From assembly GCF_910592395.1 (NCBI RefSeq), contig NC_088311.1:18790501-18850500 (forward strand): 60,000 nt of DNA. The letters are read 5' to 3'. Each line of letters begins with the position of its first letter. The stretch's first letter is position 1. A program made the translations under genes and the position numbers. Shown here one piece after another: positions 1 through 13,100 of the stretch. A model generated the notes under the pieces. That model was given only the letters and a program-made list of their open reading frames with translations. It was not told the origin of the DNA and ran no database searches. The stretch is from Lineus longissimus (taxonomy: Eukaryota; Nemertea; Pilidiophora; Heteronemertea; Lineidae).

Positions 1-1074
1 TTTCTTGCCCATTTTCCTTCTTCTGTGACTAAGGTGGTGCCTTGAAATAGTTTAATACATTGCGGACAATTTTGTTACGGAAAGAATTTGAGCAAAATTC
101 TTTGAAGAAATTGCCCGACAGGGAGGCTGACGTTTTTTTGGTAATAACTACATTCATGTTCTTTCAAATTTTGAAATACTCGAGTCGTATTCTTATTAGG
201 GGCGGATCCAGGGTCTTGGGAAAGGGAGGCGCACCTGGCATCCTACCTGGCATTTCACATTAAGATTCTCGCCAATTTCCCTCAATAGCTTGTGTTTGGT
301 CTTAAATCTAGTAATTTGTCTGTTAAGACCTAATTGGCCAGGCACATTGTTAATTGGATCCAGCTCTATGATGAATGTTAATTGATTAATTGCAATTTAA
401 CTTGAACATTGGTACATTTATCAGTTAACCCTTTTGCAGAGGGAATTGTCCTAGAATCTTTACAATCATCATGATCTTGATAGCCGTGTTTTCACTATTG
501 GAAACCATAACGGTATACTGGAAATTTGATATACCTATTTCTAAGGCCTATGCAATGCCTACGCAACAAATAAAGTTAAAGTTATGAATAGAAAAATAGA
601 GAATTCAAATGATATTTTTAAAAAAAATATTGTGTATCTTTTTTACCTATTTATGCCATTTTGTGTACCTATTTTTCCAGTACCTTTTTTTCCGGTACCT
701 TTATTTCCGGTACTTTTATTTCCTGTACCTTTATTTCCTGTACCTTTATTTCCGTACCTTTTTTCCTGTACCTTTTTTTCATGTACCTTTATTACCTAGA
801 TTCATGTATACCAAGTATGAATTATAAATGCTCAGAAGCAGAATATGGCCTGTCCAGGTTACCGCGAAAATGACCATTCGGTTCGGCTGAAAATATTATA
901 CACTGACCATCCAACGCCCTTTAAAATAAATAAACTTTAAAATAAATACGACCAGTAGCTAGTTCGCGCTCCAGAACCCAAAAAGATGCGGACATAACAA
1001 TTACGAATGGGCTATTCAGTGCCTTTGATTAAAGCATCTATTCTCACGAATATTTTCCCTTTCTATCGTTTCAG
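1..1074. other. PCYT2 intron (5' part outside window)
   Basis: Non-coding. Holds a G-rich fragment near 200-240 resembling the end of a dispersed repeat and the minisatellite at 664-796. No exon for the missing PCYT2 N terminus was found here. Confidence 0.7.
664..796. repeat. 15-bp minisatellite, GGTACCTTTATTTCC type
   Basis: About nine degenerate head-to-tail copies of a pyrimidine-rich unit (TTTCCGGTACCTTTA or TTTCCTGTACCTTTA). Being close to a multiple of three, it makes overlapping spurious ORFs. In unit length and degeneracy it resembles the arms of the foldback elements at 5751-8794 and 45675-46905, but no inverted partner is visible. Confidence 0.9.
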
Positions 1075-1117
1075 TTTTGACATGGTTCATTTTGGACATG
1101 CGAACGCCATGCGTCAG
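1075..1117 (+). CDS. PCYT2: PCYT2 exon a (HxGH motif of domain 1)
   Basis: Acceptor tttcag ends at 1074 and donor GTACG follows 1117. The first base completes a codon from an upstream exon. The exon encodes FDMVHFGHANAMRQ, the alpha-phosphate-binding HxGH helix of the first catalytic domain. It lies alone, 11.7 kb from the next exon. Confidence 0.9.
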
Positions 1118-4100
1118 GTACGTTACAAATAAAGGACCAATGGCATTATTAAGGGCAATTTTACACAAGCTATCGGTTGCCCTGTCACCAGCTATTCTAA
1201 AGAAGTGTAGTTCCCATAATTACATTGTAAATAACACTAATGGGTTTTAATAACAGATATCATAGTTAAAAAAATTAAACACTCTGAATTACACGTATTT
1301 CACTATTCTGATTTTAATCCCTCTGGACCCGAGTGAGGCCTCCGTGTAGAGATTATTTTTGTGGGATCGATGCATGGCGACGGGCTGCCTGGAGCCGAGC
1401 ACGTTATGTTGTTGGCGCTCGATTACCCCTCTACAACTACTGTATTACTGCGACGACAGCGGGAAATGGTATTGCGTCTTAATATCGGTGTGAGGTAAAT
1501 TCCGAGCTCAGCGTGCCCGATGCAAAGTTGTATTGCTCGGGCAAACTCATTTTAAAAAGTTATAGAATTATTACTCTGTTGCAGAGGGAGAGATTATATA
1601 TATTTATTAGGTGTTTAATTTCATTCATCCCAAAACGGACCGAGGATAAAAGCACAACACGAAGGTCGTGATAAAACTACTTTATGACACCATTCCTTGG
1701 ATCACCCTGTAGATCGCGTCAATTGATTTTTCAGCAAGTTAAGAATCCGTTGGGCTAGAATCAGCTCTGTTGCCATGGAGACGCAACCTCTTGATTATTT
1801 GCAAGAAGGGGCTGGCTGCTGTACTGTTTCCACCCTCCGTGGCTATCGCGGTGGCCTGCCATTGCGCCGAATGATCTGGATCTTATACAAGCGAGGCGGT
1901 TATGTTTTCACATGTGTACATCTTTTTGGGGTTGGCAATTAGATACATTAATTGTAACGATAAAAGTCTCGCAGCCGCAGCGTCAAATGACCACTGAGCG
2001 ACCGAATGTGACTCTGCGGCAACTCAGCCTGCATCCGTGGTGATGAATCCCTCGTAACATATCACCCGCCAGACGTTCAGGAGCCGACCCTTTCGTGTCT
2101 ATTCCGCCCGTAGAGTCTATATTTTTGCCCACAATTCGCTTTTAAGCGAACATTAGGTTTTAATATTCGCTTTTTAAGCGAAAATAAGGCATTATATTTG
2201 CTTTTAAGCGAATAATAGAATATTGGTTGTGTGTGAGACTAAGTGTAATCAAAAATTAAATTCTAGACAAATGAGCTCGTTTTGGTAGTATGTAAATGTT
2301 GAAGCGAGCCAAATGAAACAGGCCCAACCAAACGAACCAAATACACATTCTAAACATGAAATTGAAGATCACGTTTAGATGTATGATGATTGCAAAGCGT
2401 TAGGTTGATATTTGCATGAAATGAAAAAGCACTCGGGCCCACTTATTTGGCTCATTTAAGTTTTAAACAAGGCAAAGAAAACGAGTAAATGAAACGTTCC
2501 ATGGTACACCATGCAAAACTGTAAGGAGTTTTAAAATACAAAGTAAATGCAAATATTCGGCACACATTCTTGAGTATACCGCGGCCCAAAACCAGTACGA
2601 ACCCCAATGTCAATACGCCGGCATTTGACCTGATATTGACCGAATAATAACTGGATATAGGACACGTCCAATGGTGCTGCAGTTCGGATGAATGCTAAAA
2701 TATTAGCACTTCGGAGGTAGGGTTCATTTTTATCTTTATATGACATATTCACGTGCCAGAAAAACGCCTTCCAGTTAAAGAGATCCAGTCGTGGCACAAA
2801 AGCTTCATTTAGACTAGCTGAGCGTAGTAAAAACAACTAAATTGGTGATAACCTCTTATGCAGTTTATTGACTGGAGTCAGTAATATGCAACATTATGCA
2901 ATGCTACCCAGATTCAAAGCGCACATAATCAACTCCCTGAGGGAAACTCGAAACTGCTAAGATTTATCAATGGAAGCTTATTCCCGCCTTAGGTTTTAAC
3001 CGTGCTGTTCAAAACTCCCCATTTTCATAAGTGTTTCCTGATCGGTTTCCTTTAACGCGTTTCCGGTGTCCTCCTTCTAACAAGACTGAGTTTGTCCATG
3101 ACGTAGGACCTACAAGGGCATTATCCGGTCACAGTAAAGAGGACGACACACCAGCAAAAGTCAAGGGATTGTGCGTTATGAAGGGTGCCGTGTATTCTCT
3201 AAAACTCTGCAATTTTGCAATCTTGCTGCTACGGCGGTTCCTCCTCAAGAGGGTGGGCACTTAATGCGGTAAGGCGTATCTTGCCGTTGTCAAGCCGATA
3301 ATGGTATAACGTTCGACCTTGCGATAACCTTGTTGATCAGTCCAAATCGTGATGTTCTGACACTGTTTTGATAACCTAGTGAACCATCCCTGCTGGGTAG
3401 TTTATACATGCTCCGAGGACATTTTTGTCGATATTATAATCAACTAGTATAGATATTAACTAGTCCATTAAATTTCTAGCGTTTGGCATGCGCATGTTTG
3501 GATTTCTTCAGAAATTAGGCCAACAAAATGGCAATATCAGTCTCAGATAAGAAACGCAAATATGCAATGTAAGTTATATATACTGCACTAGAAATTTACC
3601 GAATACAATATTTATTGCATAGTCCCGAAAACTTCACGAACTGTGACCGCTTTTCTTGTGCTCATTAGTGGTGAATATTAATGAAATACAATTTCTGACA
3701 ATTGAGTAACACCAAACATAATGTATTCTTCAGTTCCACAACTCTGACTAAAAGGCCACCGTGTGACTTTTGCAAGACAGTTGAGCGACGCGTTTTTTAC
3801 CTTGGATCTTTTTCATTCAGGCGATACCGAGATGAAATGTATGGACATGATTAATGACAATATTGTGGATTCTTTTTGCAAATCTATACCTCAAAGCGAA
3901 CTGGAACCGCCAAGCCAGTTCGTATGACCTCGTTTTCATTTCCCGCGTATCGGGTGATCAGAACGAGGCATGAATGAAACATGGCGCCTAGCTGTCAATC
4001 ATTCAGTGATGTCACTACTGTGGAATTTACTACGAAAATTCATGAATGAAAGATCGCATGACTCACGTGATTCTCACATGATTCTCAATAATAACAAATT

Positions 4101-7100
4101 GAACTGCGCATGCTCGGGCACTGGGGGCGGAGCTACAAATCTGAACTCGAATAGGAAGTTGGAAGTTTGACTTTCTCGGGCGGTGAAAGTCGAAAAGTTG
4201 AATAAATCGCTCGACGGTTCCAGTTCGCTTTCTAGAGTATCTGTTAATCCCCCAACCCCCCCCCCCCCCCCCCCCCCCATCAGGAGGTGAGGAGTTACGT
4301 TTTCGTAGACGTTCCTTGATGTTTGGAGACGACGCCCTTTGATATCCTCTGACATAAAGCCTGAAACCAGGTCACATGTTTTATTTTTACTGATCTGTAT
4401 TTCTAAGCGAATAAAATTGCAGTGATTTTCATGCAAATTCATTGGCCAGCCACGTTGCGTGTACAACGCCGAGTTCACCTTGTATCACATTTCAATTGGC
4501 AGGATATAATGGCCGTAAGCCAAGAAAATACTATAAGGCATCCAAAATCTATATACGGGGGTGGTTGAGGGGGGGGGGGGCTCAGGACGTCTGGATATAC
4601 CACGCGAACTTCAAATTTGCGCGGGAAGTTGCGGACCTTGCTATGCGGATTACTCGGAAACTACTTGGCCGATTTAAAAAAAAATGACATTGGCATCTTC
4701 AGCTCGGTGTCTAGAAGCAGAATTTTCACTTCATAATGGCGTACCTTTTACTACACACAACCCCTTTAAGAGTGTTACTAACTATAAATTTGTTCAAGTC
4801 TTTTAAACTCATTGTTCCAGAGCAGTTCCCATCCATTTTTTTTCGTCCAATTTTGTTTGGTTTTTTTTTGACACCTCAAGCACATTTTAACCACCAGACA
4901 CATGGCGAATGAGTATAAAAAAGTATATTTCAGCCTCAAATTCATGATACCAAGTTTGCCAATTAAATGACATTAATTTGATATTTTAATCAATATGGCG
5001 CCGTATGTCACCAATTCACTTCCTCTCAAGTTGAAAAGTGTTTGCACCGTGTTGTGCCCATATGGTTGGAAATCGAGTGGACATACTTGCTCATGACGTC
5101 AAAATCTTGCATTCAACGGCAATGGTTTTTTGACAATTATCTTTCATAATGTTCAGGGGCCTTCAGGTCCGTATTTCTCATTACGCTTAGTTGCTCTTGC
5201 TGGCCTAGGCCCGACCGACCCCCATGATAAGCCTAGGATCAAATCCGAAAAGCTGGCATTCTGGAGGACATCATTTCGGGGGCAAAGTGAATATGCTGTT
5301 CATTCTCCAATCGTCGTCAGTGGTGATCATTGTTGTCAAGCCTCACTCGACCTACTGTCTCTGCTACAGTTGGCTCGCCAGTCACCTCTCAACAATGGGA
5401 ACAATCGCCGCCCAACAATGGTCATAATGGGACGTATCTAAGGTTGGATACGGATGGTGGACGGGGGCTCGCGAAACGGCTTTTTTTCCTTGAATTTTGC
5501 CAGAATACGATCCATTCATAAAACTAAAAACGAATTTTAAAAAAGGGTTTTCAGTGCCTGAGCGACGCCGTGGAAGGTCACATGCCTGAAATGATAGATT
5601 CATGCGAGAAACCTGCATAAATACACAAATCATGTTTGAAATGAGGCGAAATGGCGCCGTGATCAGTCGTGCTGTCACCTGAGCACGGATCACGGCAACA
5701 CTGGGCGCCCGTGACTGCGCCATTCATTGTTAAAATCTATATCTTTATTAGGTATCTGCCCATTTCGCCTTAACCTTATTCGCCTTATCCAATTTTGCCT
5801 TCTCCCATTTAGCCTTCTCCTAACTTGCCTTTTCTCAATTCGCCTTCTACGATTTCGCCATCGTCTTATCTCGCCTTTGTTCCAATTGGCCTTCTTCCTC
5901 ACTCGCCTTCCTCTCATCTTGCCTCATACTAGTTTACCTTTTTGGCTCACCGTTGGGGAGTCTATGTAATACCGCAGTGTCCGTCGTCCGTCGTCTGTCG
6001 TCCGTCGTCCGTCGTCGTATCCTATTTCAGAAACAGTGGCACGTTTCTTAACCCCTAAAGCTATGAACTTTAAACTTTGAGCAAATGACCCCCTAGGTCA
6101 GATGACCTTTGTTACTGAATTTCGGTCCGATCTGATTCTTCACCTGGCCACCAGGGGGCTAAAACCAAAAACGTAAAAAGTGCGATAAATCGTTTATTAC
6201 TGATTTGTTTTTGCTAAAATTTTTATGGTGCGTACCCCTAGCAAGGATACATCACATAACATACGGGTTTTTAATTTGACCTACTTGTCAAGGTCACAGA
6301 GGTCAAACTCTAAAATTTCACCGATAGTGGCACGTTTTGTCTTTATTCGTCCTATAGTCCTTAAATTTGGTATGTAGACACCTGTTACGTAGCTCTACAT
6401 GTTGACAAAAAATCAGGTCAATGTGGCGTAGTTTTTAAGGTCACAGAGGTCAAATGGTGTGAATTGGCCGTTTGTTTGTAAATATGGCACGTTTCTTAAC
6501 CACTAAAGCTATGAATTTTAAACTTGGTACACATGACCCCCTTGGTCAGATGACCAGTGACACTGATTTTTGGTCCGGTCTGATTCTTAACTTGGCCACC
6601 AGGGGGCCAAAACCAAAAATTTGAATAGTGCCATATCTCGCTTATTACTGATTAGTTTTTGGTGAAAATTTTATGGTAGATACTCTTAGCAAGAATACAT
6701 CACATATGATACGGGTTTTTGATTTGACGTACTTGTCAAGGTCACAGAGGTCAAATGGTGTAAATTGGCCATTTGAGCGTAACTGTGGAACGTTTGTTAA
6801 CCCCTAAGGCTATGAACTTGAGACTTTGTATAAAGGACCCCCTAGGTCAGCTGACCTGTGACCCTGAATTTCAATCCGGTCTGATTCTCGACTTGGCCAC
6901 CAGGGGGCCAAAAGTGAAAACCTAGAAAGTGTGATATCTCGCTTATTAGTGATTCGCTTTCAATAACATTTTTATGGTAGGTTCTCCTAGCAAGGATACA
7001 TCACATATCATATGAGTTTTTGATCTGACCTGCTTTTCAAGGTAACAGAGGTCAAATGGCGTAAATTGGTCGTTTGATTGTAACTATGGCACGTTTCTTA

Positions 7101-10100
7101 ACCACTAAAGCTATGAACTTGAAATTTGGTACACGACTCCCTACGTCATGTAACCTCAGACACCGAATTTCGATCTAATCCGGTACTCAACTTGGCCACC
7201 AGGAGGTCAAAACTAAAGTAGGTAAAAAGTGCAATATCTCGTTTATTAGTGACTTTTTTTGATGATATTCTTATGGTACTTACTCCAAGCAACGATACAT
7301 CACATGTCATACCGACTTTGGTTTGACCTATATACTATACATGTACAATGTTTCTTAACCTGGATGAATTCCAAAGCACCAAATATCTATACGGTGAGCA
7401 CAATGGCCCCTGGCCGTTTCATCTTATTTCGCCTTTGTCCTATTCTGCCTTGGTTCCATCCTGCCTTATCTCATCTTGCCTTTTCTTGATTGACCTTTGT
7501 GTCAATTCGCCTTCTTCCCATTTTGCCTTCTCCCGTTTCGCCATATCTCACTTCGCCTTTTATCAATCAGCCTTCGTTAAGCAAGGGGTCTATTATTCGC
7601 AGGCGGGGGGGGGGGGGGCAGTGTTTTGAGTAGTTTAATGATTCTGTTCAAAAAAACTTTGGGACTTGTATTATCTCATGCTAAGTTATAGCATTGCTGT
7701 GAATGAAGAACATCAAACATACCAAAACCATCTAAAGGGAACACTGCGTGGGACGTTCTTGAGAGCTAACTCATTCTGTGAGAAGGCCTCATAATTCCCC
7801 AATGATCAAAGGAATACATCTTCCAGATTGCTGGATTTGAGTAGGCCTATTGACCATAGTCCATAATAAAGAACTTCAGAAGCACTCACACTTTGAATGA
7901 TCAATAAAATACTTAGCACCCCCATCCCTCCTATATAGTACCAGGTCACAAGTCTTACTCATCAAAGAATGCCAAAACACTATGCCAAAATATTTCCATG
8001 AAAGACTTGGAAAACTCTAAGATTTGACAAACATGGGTAAAGATACTAAGTTGGTTTTGGAGATACATGTAAGCTTACATGTAGATGGTTCAGAAGTTAT
8101 GAAGATTTGAAAATATTGGTAATTAAGCAACAGCCTTGGGTAGGGTACCAAAACATAATTCGTGGAAACACTCTTATATGAAAGACTGGCCCCACAAACA
8201 TGGGTAAAAGAGACAAAAGTCTTTTGTAATATGGTATGTAATGTAATATGACTATAATGGCTGAGAAGTTATCTACACTTGTAATTTTGGCAATGTCCAC
8301 CAGGTTTTGGTTGGGGGTACCCCCGAATGGACCCTAGAAGCCCTTCAACACTGTTGAAGACACTTTCATATGAAAGATTGACTCAACAAACATGGGTAAA
8401 GACACCAAGTTTGTTGCAAAGTAGGAAGAAGGCGAAATGGGAAGAAGGCGAAATAATACAAAAGCGGGGCGAGTAAAGGCGAGATAGGATGAAGGCGAAT
8501 TAGGACAAAGGTAAATTAGGACAAGGTGAAATAGGAGAAGGCAGATTAAGACAATGGCAAACTGAGACGAAGGCAAGAATGGATAAGGCAACTTGTGATA
8601 AGGCAAGATAAAACAGAGGCAAAATAGCATAAGGCGAAAAATGAAAAGGCGAAAAAAGACAAAGGCGAGATAGAATAAGGCGGATTGAGAAGAGGCAAAA
8701 TTGGAAAAGGCGAAATAGGAGAAGGCGAAATGTATATTTTTTAAAGGCAAAATGGGAAAAGGCGAAAAAAGACAAGGCGAAATGGGCATGAACCCTTTAT
8801 CACGCATCTGTTTGACACAAATACACTTTACATTACATTACATTTATTATAAAATTTGTGTAAGTTGTAAACATTAAAGCGAACAAATCGTGCTCAAGGC
8901 GCTGCCCCCTCAAAGTGCCTCGCGTACAGCCAGGTCTTTAACTGACATTTGAATTTAAGGACATCTGAAGCATCCTGAATATAAGATGGGAGTTGATTCC
9001 AAAGAGATGGAGCGCAGGCAGAGAAAGCCCTGTCGCCAAACGAGGTCCTAGTTCGTTTTGGCAGCAGCTTGACATAGGATACTAACGACCTCGTGTGGTG
9101 AGTGGCCTCTGCAAGTGGGAGATTTAAGTAGCCAGGGGCTAGTCCACGAAGCACCTTGAAACAATGGAGCAGCCGCACCTTGAACACGATCCGGTACTTA
9201 ATTGGCAGCCAGTGAAGTTCCTTGAGTACAGGCGTGATATGGTCACGCCTGCACGTCATCTTAAAAAGCCTCGCAGCCCTGTTTTGCACCAGCTGAAGAG
9301 GCGCAAGTGTCTTGGCCGGCAGCCCAAAAAGCAAGGCATTGTTGGAATCAAGTCTGGAGGTCACAAAGGCATGGACAAGCCTCCCAGTGCACTTCACAGT
9401 GTTATGAAAAAAAACTATCAAAGCCTATTTTGGTGTGGGGTTCATATTATAAGCATCTGTAAGAGGACTATCGAAAGGTAGGTCACCACATCAAAATCCA
9501 ATGTGGCTGCCGCCTAATGTGTTTTCTCCACCGTCGGCAAGAAAACAACCAGTTATGCGTGTTAAGATACATGTAACGATGCTACAATGTTAATGAAGTT
9601 CATAGAATAGGATGCTAGCGACGCTAATATTGGGCGTTCATTTCGACCGCCACAATGCGTCTGTAGGGCGCCCTTTTCACCAGGGGTTTGAAATATCGTG
9701 AGCCGAGGAATGCACTACTACGCGAGGATGGCATTTCCAGGTCATTCGACACTAGTACGATATTCTCAACAGCGGCATAACGAATTGTAAGTGTTCAATA
9801 TTGAGTGGTTTCACGTGACATCATCATCTGCCGTGTTTGAGGGACTCAGACAAAGAAAACAAGCTCTAATAACCATGTCAGCATTTGATTCAGGCACGAC
9901 AAATCATTATAGGGCCTATATACATGTATACAGTAAAATCACCTGTTATTTTGGTGGTGCTCAGAATTGTAGTAGGCCCTGGTTTTGAAGGTATTTGAGG
10001 CCCAGGATGTGGGTGGGTATAGCCGATTACGTGTCAGCAAAGGTACTTCTTTTGAACTGATGAACTGTAATTGTAAAAAAAAAATTGTTGAATGTAGTTG

Positions 10101-13100
10101 TTACTGTAATGTGATCACAGTACACACAGCGTGACACGAATTGACAAGAGGAAGTTTTATCTACACTAACAATAAACTTGCGTTTATTTGAATAGCATTG
10201 TGATTCATAATCTGAGTAATATTTCTGTCTAATGTCGGCTGCACACATAAGATTTTTACGGCATACATATGTACATTCAATAAAATTCATTATCATCATC
10301 TGATCCATTGTCCGTAAATACTAGACCATCATTCTCATCCTCGTCTTCACTTGGTGGTTGAGGATTCTGAAGGTCAGAAATGTCACTTTCATCTGGTGTT
10401 AATCCAGCCACCTGAAAGGCCTTTCCTGCTGACGCTGGAAGGATGCCATTCCATGCACGACTTCTGATATCCAAAACAGACTGTAAGGTTATTCGACCAC
10501 AGGCACCAACAGCCATGGTATTTTGTAGTAACATTCCTTCCAGTGTCCTCTCGCATTTGTAACGCATAATAGTAAGGTCCAGTGGTTGGGATAGCGAAGT
10601 GCAACGAGCTGGATGTTATCAATTAACGCGCCTGCCTTCACAATGGGTGTGCAGAAATCATCAGCCATATGGGGCCGGAATTGATCCAGCAGCAAAAGTC
10701 TTTCAGCTGGTTGGATATCACCGAAGAAAGGTAAAAAGTCTTCATGCAGCCAATGCTGTAGCGTGTCCCTATTCTCCCACCCCGTCCGCGATGACGTCAA
10801 GCGTACAGTCTCAGGAATATTCTGAAGACCCCCAATCTGCCTGATGACTCCCGGCTCGCTGAAAACAAGATGTGATGGCGTTTTCTCGCCATTACTGCCT
10901 ATCGTAACAGCAAGAGTACAGCCTAGTTTAGGGTTTCCGAGTGATGTTCTAATGTGGATATCCCTTTCCCCACGGGTAGCTGCAGTGTATAATGGCGGGA
11001 AGTCCAATTGCATGAACGTTTCGTTTCGTTCATGTTGTACAAAGAATTACATGTAACTTGGTGTTGAGCTACAGTGTCCCTCACATTTTGCTGAAACAAA
11101 CGCACACGCCCAGTTGCATTAGCTGGTAACGAAGCAGTGTCCTTCGTCTTTCTGCGGATTGAAATATGCTTTCTTTGCATAAACTTGTGCACCCAACCTA
11201 ACAGATGCTCTGAAGTGTGATAGCTCTGGCCTTTTAAAGCTAAGTTCATCACCCTACTGCAGTTCAAGTTCATTCGACCAGCGTTCTGCAGTAAATCTGC
11301 ACAAGGCACGGGAAGAGCGCGACGGCGGTTATCTAGGAAATCCTCATGAACTCGTTGTTCAACTTCAGGCCACAAACGCCGACCTCTGTCGCGTTTTCGC
11401 CTTGATTCACTATTATCAGTTTCCGCTTGTTCCATCAACGAGTCGCTATTAGTAATCCATCATCTAAGGCGATAACGCCTGGCATACTCTGCAACATCAC
11501 ATACATGACCATGTTCGATAACGGTTTTACAATCTAGGACATGCCTCAGGCTGGCTGCAACAGAGTGGCTGTATGCCGTCTTGGTAAACGTCCCTGTGGC
11601 TCATTCTCATTGTTTTCTGGGTCCATCCCTCCAACGCAGAGGATCGGGAGAGAGTTAAAGAGAAGGTCGAGTATGTGCAGACGCATTGTCAGTTTGAAGG
11701 CACCCTGAAGACTGAAAGGGTCAATACCAACATGAAGTACATTGGCCTACTTCAGGCACACAAAATTGAACCCCTTGTCTAAAAAAGGATACTAGGCCTG
11801 ATAAGAGCACCAAAGAAAAATGTCCATCATGAAATAATATTTGCATCGAAATACAACACATGAATGTGTATTGTACGCACCGGTCACCGATCCAAAGGTT
11901 GACCGCGCTCAACGTTGCTTAACTTCCACTCTGGGGCCAACGCGCCGTGAAGGAATTCCCTCATGGCTGGCGGGTTAAGCCGTGCCATATACCTGCGGGT
12001 ACTATACATCATTCCCCCCTTCGGACAAAGATGGATCGTCCTCGATCCTACTAAGCGCTTCATGCGTCTCAGTACCGAACTACAAATCCAGAGCTCGCAT
12101 CCTGGGAATGTCGCCAGATGTATTGTACGCGCCGTTGAGCGCGGTCAACCTTTGGATCGGTGACCGGCGCGTACAATACAGATTGTCCAGCTTGTATTTA
12201 GCAAAGAGGTATCTGATATTATTGCTCATGGGAGACCTACTCCCTCTAATGACAAACTGCCTATAAATTCAGATACTGATTCGAAGACGTAGAGAGAGAG
12301 AGAGAGTTGAAGAATTTTATAACACGCTTTTCAAGTATAGTTGATCTCATGTCCAAGTCATTAATAACCATGGTAGTAAATTACAATGTGTCCTTGCGTG
12401 GAGGCTCATAATTCGCCGAATACATTGCCTCCATTGTTCTGCCCTCTGCTGACATGGCTCACCGTGAAACACTGCAGAGTGAGTCAATAAAAACTATACA
12501 CTATTTAAAGCCCCATTGTTTTATGGTGCAGCACTATATACACTATTTTTTCACGTGTATACTTGGCAGCAACTCTTCCTTCTTCTCTTGGCACCAGTTG
12601 CGCTTCTTTAGGTTTATGCATGTCTACACAAGTGACAGTTAAACGCCTCAGGTGAAATCTAACTCGCGAATTTTGTTTACCATGACCATTAGACTCGCAC
12701 ATGTTGCGTTAGTTATTAAATTCTTATGTGAAAGTGATTAACCACCAGGGACCATGTAATGCCCAACGCAATATAAACTATATGAACTGATCTTTTCAGG
12801 CCAAAGCTTTGGGAAAATATCTGGTGGTTGGTGTCCATAGCGACGGTAAGTCTGTATGAAGTCCCCCCCCCCCGTCCATTTTGTGCCATGGAAATGGCCC
12901 GGCGCCGGTCATTAATAGTTTATAATGGTTTACTTCGGGGATCGGGAGCTGTGTCACGAGGCAATGCCAGCCCACACCTGCATTAGTAACATGAGTGAGG
13001 TTTCTGGACCATTCAGAAAAAAAATCACGTCAGATACAGTGCTGACAACTTTTGAATATATGTATGCTGCGCCCACTGCACACTACCTCTGTGAAAATAC

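Larger units (their letters stand above)
5751..8794. mobile_element. Foldback-like element 1 with TTCGCC minisatellite arms
   Basis: The left arm (5751-5938 plus 7424-7580) is a degenerate ~14-16-bp repeat built on TTCGCC. The right arm (8425-8790) is the same repeat in inverse orientation (GGCGAA). The termini are imperfect inverted repeats: GGTATCTGCCCATTTCGCC at left, and the complement of GGTTCATGCCCATTTCGCC at right (16/19 matches). Flanks are CTTTATTA (5743-5750) and CTTTATCA (8795-8802), a probable 8-bp target duplication with one change. The ~0.84-kb core (7581-8424) has degenerate internal repeats marked by AAACATGGGTAAA near 8028, 8196 and 8389. The left arm is split by a later insertion at 5941-7423. 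No transposase is visible. Confidence 0.75.

Noticed and set aside
584-873. Overlapping ORFs rich in Phe, Pro, Val and Tyr
   Set aside because: They read the 15-bp minisatellite, which keeps three frames open; no start context or homology.
4074-4478. 134-codon minus-strand ORF with a poly-Gly segment
   Set aside because: The Gly run is a C homopolymer; flanking residues match no family I recognise.
5690-5969. Arg-rich ORF on the minus strand and hydrophobic ORF on the plus strand
   Set aside because: Both arise from the degenerate TTCGCC array of the foldback arm.
10599-11056. Plus-strand ORFs across the pogo region
   Set aside because: Antisense to the transposase remnant, with no motifs of their own.
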